The notes beneath the pieces are model-generated. The model was not told the origin of the DNA. It ran no database searches and saw only the letters and a program-made list of their open reading frames with translations. Positions 1 to 8,906 of a stretch of DNA of 64,000 nucleotides are shown here, one piece after another (position 1 is the stretch's first letter; every line of letters starts with the position of its first letter). The position numbers and the translations under genes are program-made. The stretch lies in NCBI GenBank assembly GCA_019636095.1, contig JAHBYF010000002.1:496001-560000 (forward strand), in the 5' to 3' direction. The DNA comes from Hyphomonadaceae bacterium. GTDB taxonomy: Bacteria; Pseudomonadota; Alphaproteobacteria; Caulobacterales; Aquidulcibacteraceae.

Positions 1-2
1 CC

Positions 3-59
3 AAATTCAAAGCCGAGCCCAAAGCGCAAGAAATATCCAAGCCGAAGGAAAAGGTGTGA
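3..59 (+). CDS. C-terminal end of a Lys/Pro-rich protein (partial, runs off the window)
   Basis: One frame is open from the window edge (codons begin at base 3) to a TGA at 57-59. It would give an 18-residue tail rich in Lys, Pro, Glu and Ala (KFKAEPKAQEISKPKEKV). The composition resembles the charged C-terminal tails common on proteins in GC-rich genomes, but too little is present to name a family. It could also be chance. No other gene is visible before the next start at 178. Confidence 0.35.
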   Translation, partial: KFKAEPKAQEISKPKEKV

Positions 60-177
60 CAAACGCCTTATGCGGGATCGATCTATGGTCTGCAGTTGGC
101 CCATTGCGGACATTCATCAATTCGCCAAACGTCGTTAAATCGTGTTCTTGGAAATGCGCTCGGTGGAGCAGAGGTGA

Positions 178-519
178 ATGGCATACTTGAAGCTAGAAAC
201 AATCAACGGGAACTTGACGATTGGTAGCGTCTACCGGCTCTTTGTTGTCGGCTGGGTACTCGGCTTCGGTATCCTTTTCACCGCGATTGCTTTGTTCATT
301 TTCGTATCAGCGGCGATCACGGGCGAAGCGAATATCAACGGCGTGCACGTGCGTGATCGAACTCAGGTCATTGCCACATTTGCGCCAGTGCTTGCCGTAC
401 CCATTATCATATTTGTTCAGGGCTTTATCGCAGCTGGCCTTATGACTTTTGGCGTCCGCATCTACCGGCTTTGGTCCCCACTAACGGTCGAGTCCACGAG
501 TGGATACGAAAAGTTGTAA
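178..519 (+). CDS. Small two-helix membrane protein, unknown function
   Basis: 113 residues with two clear hydrophobic segments, about residues 20-48 and 66-92. The polar loop between them (GEANINGVHVRDRTQ) probably faces the periplasm or cytoplasm. A purine-rich GAGGTG lies just before the ATG, which supports this start. I do not recognise the family. The length and two-helix layout fit the many small inner-membrane proteins of unknown role. It converges on the DUF885 lipoprotein gene across a 107-bp gap in which I see nothing else. Confidence 0.6.
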   Translation: MAYLKLETINGNLTIGSVYRLFVVGWVLGFGILFTAIALFIFVSAAITGEANINGVHVRDRTQVIATFAPVLAVPIIIFVQGFIAAGLMTFGVRIYRLWSPLTVESTSGYEKL

Positions 520-626
520 TGCCTTCCCGACGCAAATGTCAGCTTCCGGCGATTTCCAGCCGCCCATGCGGTCCCGGCGTTCCACCTTTGATCGAGCGGT
601 CAATTCCATCAGCAGTGATCGCGCGT

Positions 627-2357
627 TTAGGGTCGTCGCACACTCGTTTCAGCGCCAATCCAGGCCTCGATTTTTTCATCCAGACGCGAAAGCGGAACCG
701 CTCCTTCTTCCAGGATCAAACGGTGGAACGTGGGATAGTCAAACCGTTCGCCCAGCGCGGCGCGCGCGTGATCGCGCAGCCGGCGGATGAAGTCGGCGCC
801 CAAATCGTAGCTCACGATTTGTCCCGGCATCACCGCCATCCAATCCAGCGCGAGATCCGCCAGGGATAGGTCATCTTCCGGTAGGTTTCGGCGCCGCAGC
901 ACGGCGCGCGCCGTCGTTTCTTCGTTCGCCAGCGCTGAATGGAAGGCCGCTTCGATGGCGGCCGCTCCGCCATAGCCCGACCAATAGGAGATGGCAGTCT
1001 CGCGGTAGCTCAGCATGTGCTCTTCGATCGCGAACATCTCGGCATATTGCGCCCAGCCTTCAACGAAGGCGTTGTTGAGGCCCAAGGTGAGGATGGGATG
1101 GGCTTCGTCTGTTTTGTGTCGACCGAACAGTGCCTGGAAATGGTGGCCTGGTGCGATTTCGTGTGAGGTGATGCTCTCCAGCGAGCGCCGGTCGCGCACG
1201 CGTTCGGACTCAGGGTTTACAGAATAGACGCCGGTTTGATCAGGTGCAGGATGGTAGCTCGCGACCATGCCCGCGCGCTGTTCCGGCGGATACAACTCGA
1301 CGCGAAGGGTCCCGCTGGCCGGGATCGCGGGAAAATAGGGCGCGGAAGCTGCAATCAGCCGTTCGGCGTCGGCAGCCGCGTTTTCGGCGACGTCTTGCTC
1401 GGAGGTGAGCATATCCCCGGGCCTTGCGCGCAGGCGCGCGCGTATTTCGTCTGGGTCGGCGACGCCCCAAAGCGCTTGGCCCGCAGCGCTCAGTTGGGCC
1501 TCGGCATAGGCCCGCAGCCGCGCTGAGAGCGCGGCGATCTCCGCTGGCGACATTGTCATGCCGGTGTGCTGCTCAATGCTGGCCGCGTAGCAGGCCGCGC
1601 CATTCGGCAACGCCGCCAGCGAACGATCCGTGCGCGCTCGCGGCGCATACTCGTCGCGGATGAAGGCGGCGTATTGCGTCAAGCGGGGCGCGAGCGCGTC
1701 CGCAAACGCGGAGCGCCAAGCGTCCGCGGCGTCGGGCGACATCTCGTTTGCGGCGGCGAGCAAATCGCCATCGGGTGACGCGAGCGCGTCCAGCTGCGCG
1801 GCAACCTGCACGGCCACGGAGCGCGGCGTCGAATAGCCGGCCCGCAGGCCTTCGCCCAAATTCGCTTGCTCGGCGTCGATGTAGGCGACGATCTGGCTGG
1901 CCCAACCGCGCGCCAGGGCGCTGCTCTGCGCGCCATGTGAGGCTTCGACCGCGGTGTTGAGGGAGTTGACCAGATTGAGCTGCCAGCCGGAGACATGGCT
2001 GAGCGGCCACAACTCGCGATGGCAAGCTTCAAGTGCAATATCGCTGTCGATCTTGCCGCGGAGGTTTGCGTAGATGGCGCGTTCCGCACCCGAGAGTGCA
2101 TCGGGCTCGACATGATCGATTTCCGATCTCCAGGCGCGCTCACGCGCGAGCCAGTCGTTGCGCGCGGCGATCGTGTTGTCGCCGATGAGTGTGTCAGGCG
2201 CCGTCTCCAAGCCCCAGAGCCGCGCCTGCAGCGGATCGGCTCGGGAGTATTCGAGCACGTATTGATCTGCCAGTTGCGTGACATTCGGCATAGGCTGTGC
2301 TGTCACGCAGCCTGCCAGCAATACGCTCGCACAGAGAGAAAAAAGCTTCACCACCAC
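627..2357 (-). CDS. DUF885-family lipoprotein, putative metallo-hydrolase
   Basis: 576 residues. The N-terminus is a lipoprotein signal (KLFSLCASVLLAGC, lipobox LAGC), so the mature protein should be anchored in the envelope. The body matches the DUF885 family of exported proteins, which carry an HExxH-like zinc motif: here TSHEIAPGHHFQ around residues 395-406, with a downstream glutamate-rich segment (NAFVEGWAQYAEMF). Family members are thought to be peptidase-like, but substrates are mostly unknown. The start is ambiguous: three GTG codons run in tandem at 2357, 2354 and 2351. GAGG lies upstream with best spacing to the first. Confidence 0.85.
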   Translation of the reverse strand: MVVKLFSLCASVLLAGCVTAQPMPNVTQLADQYVLEYSRADPLQARLWGLETAPDTLIGDNTIAARNDWLARERAWRSEIDHVEPDALSGAERAIYANLRGKIDSDIALEACHRELWPLSHVSGWQLNLVNSLNTAVEASHGAQSSALARGWASQIVAYIDAEQANLGEGLRAGYSTPRSVAVQVAAQLDALASPDGDLLAAANEMSPDAADAWRSAFADALAPRLTQYAAFIRDEYAPRARTDRSLAALPNGAACYAASIEQHTGMTMSPAEIAALSARLRAYAEAQLSAAGQALWGVADPDEIRARLRARPGDMLTSEQDVAENAAADAERLIAASAPYFPAIPASGTLRVELYPPEQRAGMVASYHPAPDQTGVYSVNPESERVRDRRSLESITSHEIAPGHHFQALFGRHKTDEAHPILTLGLNNAFVEGWAQYAEMFAIEEHMLSYRETAISYWSGYGGAAAIEAAFHSALANEETTARAVLRRRNLPEDDLSLADLALDWMAVMPGQIVSYDLGADFIRRLRDHARAALGERFDYPTFHRLILEEGAVPLSRLDEKIEAWIGAETSVRRP

Positions 2358-2526
2358 ACCTCGCGCTGCGCGGGCGCCGCGCGCCCCCCAAGGCGTAGAT
2401 GCAGCGCGGCGAGGCGTTGGATGCAGGCGCTCGAAACCGGTTCCGCCAACAAAAAGTTTCGGTGTAGTCGCAAAGCGCTGATTGTCGCCTTGGGGCGCCC
2501 GCCCTTCGTCGGCTCGTGGCGAACGT

Positions 2527-3015
2527 CTAGACGACTTTCTCCGCTTGCCATTTGTCGAGATGTTCGCGCGCCTTGTTGGCGGCTGGGTCCATCATCGCGT
2601 CGTGATCGGGTCGCTTGCCCGTGAGTTCAATCACGTATCCGTTGGGATCGCGGAAATAGACTGAATCGATCATGCCGTGATCGGAGATGCCCCGGCACTC
2701 GATACCGGCGTCTTTTCCCTTGGCAAGCCACGCTTGAAGGTCAGCGTGGGGGATTTCCAGCGCGATGTGCAGATCGAAATCGCGTTGCGGCTTGAACTCG
2801 AACGGCTCGCCCGGTTCTTCGAAGAAGGCTAGGCAAGATCCATCGCCCATCGCGTAGAAGGAATGCAGCACCTTGGCTGCGCGCCCGCTCTTCGTGACGC
2901 CGATCTCAAACGCATTGACCAACGGCAGGCCGAGGAAATCTTCGAAGAACTGCCGAGTCTCCTCAGAGTCTCGGCATCGGTATGCGCTGTGATGAAGACC
3001 TTTGATGCGCATCAT
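2527..3015 (-). CDS. VOC-family (glyoxalase/dioxygenase fold) protein
   Basis: 162 residues forming one vicinal-oxygen-chelate domain. The usual metal-ligand positions are visible: His in GLHHSAY near the N-terminus, His in FDLHIALE in the middle, and Glu in GYVIELTG near the C-terminus. The family includes glyoxalase I, fosfomycin/bleomycin resistance proteins and ring-cleavage dioxygenases. The sequence FRDPNGYVIEL is generic for all of them, so the substrate cannot be given. It is a single-gene unit between the DUF885 gene and a divergent small lipoprotein. Confidence 0.85.
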   Translation of the reverse strand: MMRIKGLHHSAYRCRDSEETRQFFEDFLGLPLVNAFEIGVTKSGRAAKVLHSFYAMGDGSCLAFFEEPGEPFEFKPQRDFDLHIALEIPHADLQAWLAKGKDAGIECRGISDHGMIDSVYFRDPNGYVIELTGKRPDHDAMMDPAANKAREHLDKWQAEKVV

Positions 3016-3146
3016 ACTACGATCTCGAATTGCTCGCCTTCATTGGCGCCGCATGCCACATATTACGCATAGACGTGCTGCGCCTCAAACGGTGACTGAA
3101 CGTAGGTGCAGAAGCTGACTGAAATTGTCGCTACGGAGGGAAGAAC

Positions 3147-3272
3147 GTGCGAAAGATCATCGCGGCGCTGGCTGGACTGATGCTGCTGGCAGCGTGTGGT
3201 GCAAGCGATGATGGGCCGGTGCCATGCGGCCCGTTGTCAGCTTCGATATCGTCGAACTGCGGACGGCCTTAG
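3147..3272 (+). CDS. Very small lipoprotein (41 aa)
   Basis: A GTG start preceded by GGAGGG at good spacing opens a 41-codon frame ending in TAG. The translation begins VRKIIAALAGLMLLAACG, a textbook lipoprotein signal with lipobox LAAC, followed by only about 24 mature residues containing two more cysteines (PVPCGPLS and SSNCGRP). The signal sequence and ribosome-binding site together argue it is translated. Function is unknown. It could be a remnant of a longer lipoprotein truncated by a frameshift. Confidence 0.55.
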   Translation: MRKIIAALAGLMLLAACGASDDGPVPCGPLSASISSNCGRP

Positions 3273-3394
3273 GCCGGACTCCGGGGATAGGCGCCGCCTC
3301 TATCCAACACTTCTGACGTCCAACTCACTGAAAACACACGCCACGCCCACCAATCAATCCTACACTTTCACAATGGCCGTAAACTGGCTGCGCC

Positions 3395-3889
3395 TTGAAG
3401 CATCTCCCGCCCCTCCTGACTGAAACCCGCGTCGAAGCGTTCACCGCTTCGGCGTTGCGTTTTGTGTGTTGGGTGTTCGGCCTCATCGCGCGCTGGGGTT
3501 TCACGGGCCAAAGCCGCAAACTACGCGACGTCATCTGCACCGCAGAGCGCGCCGTCGAGCGTACGCTGTTCTTACACGCCGTCGCACGTCTCGGGCCCCT
3601 GCCAAACAGAAAGCCGCGCCCTGCACCCGCGCCTCGCGGCTTCCGCGTGAAACGCTCGCGCGGCCAGCTCTTCTACAAACGCGCCACCATCCGCGCCCGC
3701 AAAGCTCACATCATCGATCGCGTGTTCGCACTTCTGGACGCGCTGCAAAACCCTGAGCGCGCCATCGCCTATTTCCTGAAGCGCGTCCGCAAAGGTCTGC
3801 GCGGCCGCAGGCTTGTCATCGCCGCGCCGGTGACGGAGGCGCTGTTGTCAGCGCAAATGCCCGCACCACTCACACTCGACACATCCTAA
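3395..3889 (+). CDS. Conserved-looking basic membrane-associated protein, unknown function
   Basis: 164 residues. An N-terminal hydrophobic stretch (about residues 17-36, FTASALRFVCWVFGLIARWGF) is followed by a strongly basic region with many Arg/Lys. A C-terminal helical part includes DRVFALLDALQNPERAIAYFLKRV. An in-frame TAA at 3380 forces the start downstream. The first usable codon is TTG at 3395, without a strong ribosome-binding site, so the exact start is uncertain. I do not recognise the family. Codon-position bias and amino-acid make-up look genuinely coding. Confidence 0.6.
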   Translation: MKHLPPLLTETRVEAFTASALRFVCWVFGLIARWGFTGQSRKLRDVICTAERAVERTLFLHAVARLGPLPNRKPRPAPAPRGFRVKRSRGQLFYKRATIRARKAHIIDRVFALLDALQNPERAIAYFLKRVRKGLRGRRLVIAAPVTEALLSAQMPAPLTLDTS

Positions 3890-3940
3890 GCACGCACACC
3901 GCATTGGGACGGTCGTCCCGCCGACATTGTGGCCCGCGTC

Positions 3941-4020
3941 TCCTTCGACAAGCTCAGGATGACGCTAGTGATGCAACGTGCCTGAATTGGCGTCGCCCTG
4001 AGCCCATCCCGGCGAAGGCG
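3941..4020. repeat. Inverted pair of the common CTTCGACAAGCTCAG-type extragenic repeat
   Basis: Between two convergent genes lies TCCTTCGACAAGCTCAGGAT (3941-3960) followed by GACGCTAGT. An inverted, degenerate copy follows (CGTCGCCCTGAGC at 3991-4003 and GCGAAGG at 4012-4018), then GACGCTAGT again at 4023. The core resembles the widespread bacterial extragenic palindrome built on CCTTCGACAAGCTCAGG. A further degenerate copy (CTGAGCCTGTTCGAAG) is visible at 25454-25469. It may act in transcript ends or simply be a selfish short repeat. Confidence 0.5.
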
Positions 4021-4079
4021 CCGACGCTAGTCAACATCCGCCGCCGAAGCACGCGCTTCGCGCGGGCGCCGGCGCATGC

Positions 4080-5819
4080 CTAAACGCGCACCACCGGATA
4101 ACGCATGTACTGCTCATCCCAGGACTTGTGGCGCCGCAGGAAAAACTCAAGCCGCGCATCAGCATTCGCCGCAAACGCCGCATCCTCCCGCAAACGCCGG
4201 TTGAACTCCGTCCGCACCGCCAAATCGTTGGCCATGATGTCGCGCGCAATCATCTCAGCGACATAGGGCTCCAGCGCTTCTTTCTGCTCGAAGCACGCAT
4301 TGAAGAAACCCCACGCCAGCAATGAATCCGGCGCCTGCGGCTCCAGCAGCGCCATCAGCAGACGTGCCCGCGGCTGCGTGATCGGCACAATCAGCGCTCC
4401 GGCGCCCAACTCGACGGCTTCCTCGCCCCAGGCCCCATCCACGTTCGCCAGCATCCGCCCTTCGAACGGGCTCGTCGAAAACCGCACATGCGTCGCGCGA
4501 AATGCTTCGGCCCGCTCAAATCGCTTCGGCGCCTCAAGCGCGCTGAACGTCACGCCATGATGCTCAAGCTTCGCGCCAACGATGTCTGCCCAGCCGGCGG
4601 GGACAGCGTACCCCCCGCGCGGCGCCGGCACGACGAGCGACGCCTTCACCTTATTGCGGTACGGCACCGTCCAAATCTGCGGCGTCGAAGGATCGTAGGC
4701 CGTCGCCAACGCGCCGGAGATTTCAGACTTTTCGCGCGTGTACGCGTAGCCACGGAAATCGATCATCTCTGCTTCCGCAGTCTGATCAACTTCCGTCACC
4801 TCCGCGCCTGCCGTCGGCTCCCGCCACGACGACGCATAAGCCAACGTCATGTCCGCGCCGTCCAGCGCGGCCGCCGCCGCATCCGCGCCCCGCGCCGCGC
4901 CAAGCCAGGCGGCGCCGTTCTCCGCCATCAACTTGATCAGCCCAGCGATCGTGTTCTGCGTCACCCGCACCCGCGTCGCATACGGTTTCCAGGAATGCGT
5001 TTCCACCAACACCGTGAAGCGATTGCGCTGCGGAAAATATCCCGTCGAAAAGCGCGGCGAATACACGGTCAGCACAAAACCCGACGCCGGATTGTCCGTC
5101 TCCACCAAGTCCGGATAGAATGGCAGCGGGATCGAACCCTTCGCTTCCAAATCATCGATAAGCGCCGTCCGCAGTTCGACGCCGATCTTGCAAAGATGCG
5201 CGTCGCCTTGGTTCACCGGCTCCACCTGCAGCGAAATGTCCGGCTCAAAGTCCGCGCCGTCGGTGACATGCAAATCCGCACAAGCCAGCGGGTCCCACTC
5301 ATTCAGCAGCCGCAACATCGCCTGCATCTCGGGCGACTCCGCTTTCATGTAATCGCGGTTAAGGTTGAGGTTCTGCGCCGTCGCGCGCCACCCCATCTCT
5401 TCCGGCCCGACCTGGTTCGGACGATTCCAGCGCCCAACCCGCTCGTGCCCATCCACGTTGAACGCAGGCACAAACAAAACCGCGATGTCATTGAGCAAAG
5501 CCGAAGCGGGCGTCGCACTCAGCAAGTCGCGCAGCACCATGAAGCCCGCATCCTTGCCGTCGCTTTCGCCCGGATGAATGCCCGCCTGCAGCATCAGCAC
5601 TGGCACGCCGCGCGCTTTCAACTCGCCCGCGTCCAACGATCGGCAACGCGACACAATCATTGCTCGCATCGGGCGCCCCTCTGCCGAACGCCCGTACTCG
5701 AACGAGCGCACCGCCTCCGGCCACCGCGCCGCGAACGCAGCGCTCAAAGTCTCAACTTCGTCGGTTCGGCCCGTCAGCCGAAAGTCGGAACGCTCAGCGA
5801 CGGTGAGAAGATCGGTCAT
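4080..5819 (-). CDS. M14-family zinc carboxypeptidase-like metallopeptidase
   Basis: 579 residues. The zinc-binding motif of family M14 is visible: HPGES gives His82 and Glu85 (HxxE), and the third ligand is His184 in ADLHVTDG. Typical flanking signatures are FNVDGHER and NLNRDYMK, and a later FTVLVETHSWKP probably carries the catalytic Glu. No obvious signal peptide is seen, so it may be cytosolic or use another export route. The C-terminal third (from about residue 390) is not recognisable as peptidase and may be an accessory domain. The product cleaves C-terminal residues from peptides in characterised relatives; the substrate here is unknown. Confidence 0.88.
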   Translation of the reverse strand: MTDLLTVAERSDFRLTGRTDEVETLSAAFAARWPEAVRSFEYGRSAEGRPMRAMIVSRCRSLDAGELKARGVPVLMLQAGIHPGESDGKDAGFMVLRDLLSATPASALLNDIAVLFVPAFNVDGHERVGRWNRPNQVGPEEMGWRATAQNLNLNRDYMKAESPEMQAMLRLLNEWDPLACADLHVTDGADFEPDISLQVEPVNQGDAHLCKIGVELRTALIDDLEAKGSIPLPFYPDLVETDNPASGFVLTVYSPRFSTGYFPQRNRFTVLVETHSWKPYATRVRVTQNTIAGLIKLMAENGAAWLGAARGADAAAAALDGADMTLAYASSWREPTAGAEVTEVDQTAEAEMIDFRGYAYTREKSEISGALATAYDPSTPQIWTVPYRNKVKASLVVPAPRGGYAVPAGWADIVGAKLEHHGVTFSALEAPKRFERAEAFRATHVRFSTSPFEGRMLANVDGAWGEEAVELGAGALIVPITQPRARLLMALLEPQAPDSLLAWGFFNACFEQKEALEPYVAEMIARDIMANDLAVRTEFNRRLREDAAFAANADARLEFFLRRHKSWDEQYMRYPVVRV

Positions 5820-5971
5820 AGCAGCGGAAGCTCCGTGGCGCCTGAAAGGCGGGGTATAGCTGGCCTCGCGCCGGAACAGCAGATCAATAAGCGTTATAGC
5901 GTGCGATTGACGCTGCGCGTCGCCTTGATTTTGCGCGCCTGCCCGGAGACAAGCGCGGGAGAGGTAGCTCC

Positions 5972-6310
5972 ATGAACATCTTGCGCGCAGTGATCGGCAT
6001 TCTCGGACTTGCCCTATTGGGCTTGGTCATCTGGGCGGCCGTCGCCATGCAGGATTTGCACGGCTCATTCATGGACCAGGTCGGCGTGGTGGCGACGCTG
6101 CCTTGGGGCATCGCCGCGCTCTCCGACCTTTATGTCGGCTTCGTTTTTTTCAGCGTGATCGTCTTCCTGACCGAGCGCTCATGGGTTGTCGCCGCACTCT
6201 GGGCCGTGCCGATCTTTATTGTTGGCAACATCTGGTCAGCCGTCTGGCTGGTGATCCGCCTGCCGCATCTAGCCAAGCAATTGTCAAAGCCCGACTGGCC
6301 GACCTCCTAG
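5972..6310 (+). CDS. DUF1475-like small membrane protein
   Basis: 112 residues with three hydrophobic segments (about 5-26, 52-68 and 72-95). The motif PWGIAALSDLYVGFVFF followed by W-rich helices resembles the DUF1475 family, whose function is unknown. GGTAG sits just before the ATG. Its stop codon overlaps the stop of the convergent oxyR-like gene by four bases (CTAG), so there is no room for a conventional terminator between them. Confidence 0.7.
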   Translation: MNILRAVIGILGLALLGLVIWAAVAMQDLHGSFMDQVGVVATLPWGIAALSDLYVGFVFFSVIVFLTERSWVVAALWAVPIFIVGNIWSAVWLVIRLPHLAKQLSKPDWPTS

Positions 6311-7221
6311 AAAAGCTTCCGCAGAACGTCTGCCAGCATCCGCGCTTCTTCTTCGCGCTGGCCGCCTTCGCGCCAAGCCACACCGAGCGTCCGACCGACG
6401 ATCGGCTCAGCAAATTGCCGAACCGCTACGTGCGCGCCGGCAGCAGCGCCAGCTTCAGCCGCAATCTTCGGCAAAAGCGTCACGCCCATGCCGCCGCCGA
6501 CCATCTGCACCAACGTATGCAAACTCGTCGCGCCCACCTCGCTCGATCTTTTGTTGCTCGGCAGACGACACGCCGCCAACGCGTGATCACGCAAGCAATG
6601 GCCGTCCTCGAGCAGGAGCACGTCCTCCGTTTTCAGGTGCTCTGGTGAGAGATCATTGCGCTTCGCCAGCGGATGATCCTCGGGGCAGAGAAACAGAAAT
6701 TCATCGTCGGCGATTGGCGCGCTCACAATGCCATGCGCCTCGTATGGCAAGGCAATCAGCGCCGCATCAATCGTGCGCGCCCGCAGCGCCTCGACCAAAC
6801 GCCCGGTCAGATCTTCCCGCATCTGCAGCCGCAATTTTGGGAACCGGCGCTTCAGCAGCGGCAGCACCCGCGGCAACAGAAACGGCGCGATCGTCGGAAT
6901 CGCGCCCAAGCGAAACACGCCAGCGAACGGCTCACCCGCCGCTTGCACCGCGCGCACCAATTCTTCGACTTCACTCAGCGCCGCCGCAGCGCGCTCCGCC
7001 GCCTCCACGCCAGCCGGCGTCAGCACCGCCCCCAAGCGCCCGCGCTCCACCAGCACCGCACCAAGTGCTGACTCCAAATCCTTGATCCCCGCCGACAAGG
7101 TCGGCTGAGTCACGCCCACAGACGCCGCGGCCGCCACAAAGCTGCCCTCAGCCCGGAGCGCGGTCAGGAACTGCAATTGCCGCAACGTTGGCATCGACGA
7201 AGCCGGCAGCCGGTCTTCCAT
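6307..7221 (-). CDS. oxyR: OxyR-type LysR-family peroxide-responsive regulator
   Basis: 304 residues: N-terminal winged helix-turn-helix (about 11-70, PTLRQLQFLTALRAEGSF...TQPTLSAGIKDLE) and a LysR substrate-binding-like domain (about 98-300). The two redox cysteines of OxyR are both present with the exact nine-residue spacing: Cys209 and Cys218 in GHCLRDHALAAC. The protein is therefore predicted to form the peroxide-induced disulfide that switches OxyR on. The first ATG is preferred because GGGAG lies at proper spacing; an internal ATG at codon 10 has none. The target genes are not evident here, although a peroxiredoxin lies far downstream. A candidate operator overlaps its start codon. Confidence 0.85.
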   Translation of the reverse strand: MEDRLPASSMPTLRQLQFLTALRAEGSFVAAAASVGVTQPTLSAGIKDLESALGAVLVERGRLGAVLTPAGVEAAERAAAALSEVEELVRAVQAAGEPFAGVFRLGAIPTIAPFLLPRVLPLLKRRFPKLRLQMREDLTGRLVEALRARTIDAALIALPYEAHGIVSAPIADDEFLFLCPEDHPLAKRNDLSPEHLKTEDVLLLEDGHCLRDHALAACRLPSNKRSSEVGATSLHTLVQMVGGGMGVTLLPKIAAEAGAAAGAHVAVRQFAEPIVGRTLGVAWREGGQREEEARMLADVLRKLF

Positions 7222-7234
7222 AGGTGCTCCCTAT
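7220..7234. promoter_or_regulatory. Candidate OxyR half-operator (ATAG-N7-CTAT) overlapping the oxyR start
   Basis: The sequence ATAGGTGCTCCCTAT is an ATAG-N7-CTAT dyad, the repeating unit of the classical OxyR recognition pattern. It covers the start codon and ribosome-binding region of the oxyR-like gene, a position suited to negative autoregulation. The second ATAG/CTAT unit of a full four-part OxyR site is not clearly present, so this rests on one dyad only. Confidence 0.4.
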
Positions 7235-7413
7235 GCTATCCGACCTTCATATTGGAGCGATCCCGATGGCCGCAAGGCGGAACGGGCGCGGCATCTCGAC
7301 GTTGAGCAGACAAGCCCCGTAGCGCCGGACCCTCCCCCCGCAAACGGCGCATCTCCTCTGCCCCTCCTTCAAGAGAGGGGAGAGGACGGGGCGACCTCAA
7401 TCGGATTCCGGAC

Positions 7414-8784
7414 TTAAGCGGCTACTTTGACCGCGCTCGCCGCGGCGAGCTTCAACGGCACACGCACCACAAACGTCGACCCGGCGTCGCGTTCGCTCAC
7501 GACAGTAACCTCGCCGCCGAGTGTGTGCGCCATGCGCTGCGCGATCGAAAGCCCAAGTCCCATGCCGCCTTTTTCGCGCGTTGCCGTGCTGTTCAGCTGC
7601 GTGAACGCCTTGAACAGTTTCGGCAGGTCGTCGGCGGCAATGCCTACACCAGTGTCGGACACCGATATGAGAAGCATTTCGCTGTCGATGTACTCTCGCT
7701 CGGCGCTGACAGCGATGAGCCCGTTCGAGGTGAACTTCACTGCGTTGGACAGGAGCGCCGCCAAGCACACCGCAAGTTTGCCGCCATCGGTGAAAGCATG
7801 CTCAACCTCCGGGGCTACACGCATCGAGATCCGATTGCCTGCCCCGCGGGCGTCATCTTGTACCGTGTGAACTGCTTCATCGATCAGCTTACGCACGTCG
7901 ACATCGCGCGGTGAAAGCCCTTCAACGCCCGCATCCATGCTCGACAAGTTCAAAATCTGATCGATCAATCCGAGCAGATGCCGCGCCGATCCAGTTATGC
8001 GGCCTGCATCATCGGAAAGGTCTTTGCGGCCTTCCGCATCCAAATCTTCCTGAATGATTTCGGCGTAACCAATCACGGCATTCAAAGGCGTACGCAATTC
8101 GTGCGTCATTACCGCAAGAAATTCAGACTTCGCCCTGTTGGCCTCTTCAGCCTCGGCCCGCTTCACTTCCGCTTCGAGCTGACGATCCTTCGCGTTCTGG
8201 TGCGCCGATTTCCAACCCGCCACCATCGCGCCATTGTTCAAGGCGGAGCGGGTCACGTACGCCAAGAAACCCACCACGCCGCAGCCCACACCCAGCGCAC
8301 CCTGTGTCGCGTGCACCGCCGCGGGATCAAACGGAATGAGCGGCATTGCCAAAAGCGCAACGGTCGGCGGTATCGCCGCCAGATACATGAAACGCGGCGC
8401 CTGGAACGTGAACATCATCACGCTCACCAGCGAACTCGCGGCAATCAGAACCCCAAGCACCCGCCCTGGCCCGCCGCCCGACGCCGCAAGCGCCACCGGC
8501 ATCGCGGCGTAAATCGCGATGCTGAACAAACTTCCCCAAACAAACAGCACGCCCGCCGTCTTGCGATCAGCTTGGCCCCGCTGCTCCAAATATGAATTGC
8601 CCAGCATGTAGTCGAAGCACATCGACAGAGCGAGCACGAGATACCAGCCAAACCCGGCAGCAGCGCTTTCCAATACAAGCGCCGCCCCGCTCGCAAAGAT
8701 CGCCCCCACCGTCAGCCGCCAACGCAGGCTCTTCACCTGCCCCCTGGCCGCAGCCAGCATTGACGGGTCTTGCAGATTGATCAC
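7414..8784 (-). CDS. Membrane sensor histidine kinase
   Basis: 456 residues. About six transmembrane helices lie between residues 25 and 178, with no recognisable extracellular sensor domain. A coiled-coil linker (about 190-220, KDRQLEAEVKRAEAEEANRAKSE) leads to a HisKA dimerisation domain with phospho-acceptor His228 in FLAVMTHELRTPLN. The C-terminal ATPase domain has N box (SNAVKFT), G1 (DTGVGIA) and G2 (GMGLGLSIAQ). No receiver domain is fused and no response regulator lies next to it, so it is an orphan kinase. The H-box type resembles the PleC/DivJ-like kinases common in Caulobacterales, but the partner cannot be told from the sequence. Confidence 0.9.
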   Translation of the reverse strand: MINLQDPSMLAAARGQVKSLRWRLTVGAIFASGAALVLESAAAGFGWYLVLALSMCFDYMLGNSYLEQRGQADRKTAGVLFVWGSLFSIAIYAAMPVALAASGGGPGRVLGVLIAASSLVSVMMFTFQAPRFMYLAAIPPTVALLAMPLIPFDPAAVHATQGALGVGCGVVGFLAYVTRSALNNGAMVAGWKSAHQNAKDRQLEAEVKRAEAEEANRAKSEFLAVMTHELRTPLNAVIGYAEIIQEDLDAEGRKDLSDDAGRITGSARHLLGLIDQILNLSSMDAGVEGLSPRDVDVRKLIDEAVHTVQDDARGAGNRISMRVAPEVEHAFTDGGKLAVCLAALLSNAVKFTSNGLIAVSAEREYIDSEMLLISVSDTGVGIAADDLPKLFKAFTQLNSTATREKGGMGLGLSIAQRMAHTLGGEVTVVSERDAGSTFVVRVPLKLAAASAVKVAA

Positions 8785-8906
8785 CAGCGCTCCGCCATAA
8801 ACTCAGCCTGCAGAAAATGCGGGAAATACGATTAACCGTTGGTTTGCATGGTTCCGATTCCACAAAGGTTATTGGGCTTTAAGATTCTTGCGCTAAGTCA
8901 CCAATC

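Noticed and set aside
4488..5975. A 495-codon open frame on the plus strand
   Set aside because: It lies antisense inside the M14 peptidase gene, is very Arg/His-rich and matches no family. It is a shadow of a high-GC gene.
7279..7303. GGAAC-N16-CGTT, an EcfG-type general-stress promoter
   Set aside because: The spacing is right, but it points into the convergent kinase gene with no sense gene downstream; probably chance.
8840..8856. A CtrA site (TTAA-N7-TTAA) upstream of the kinase/FAD oxidase genes
   Set aside because: Only TTAA-CCGTTGG-TTTG is present; the second half does not match well enough.
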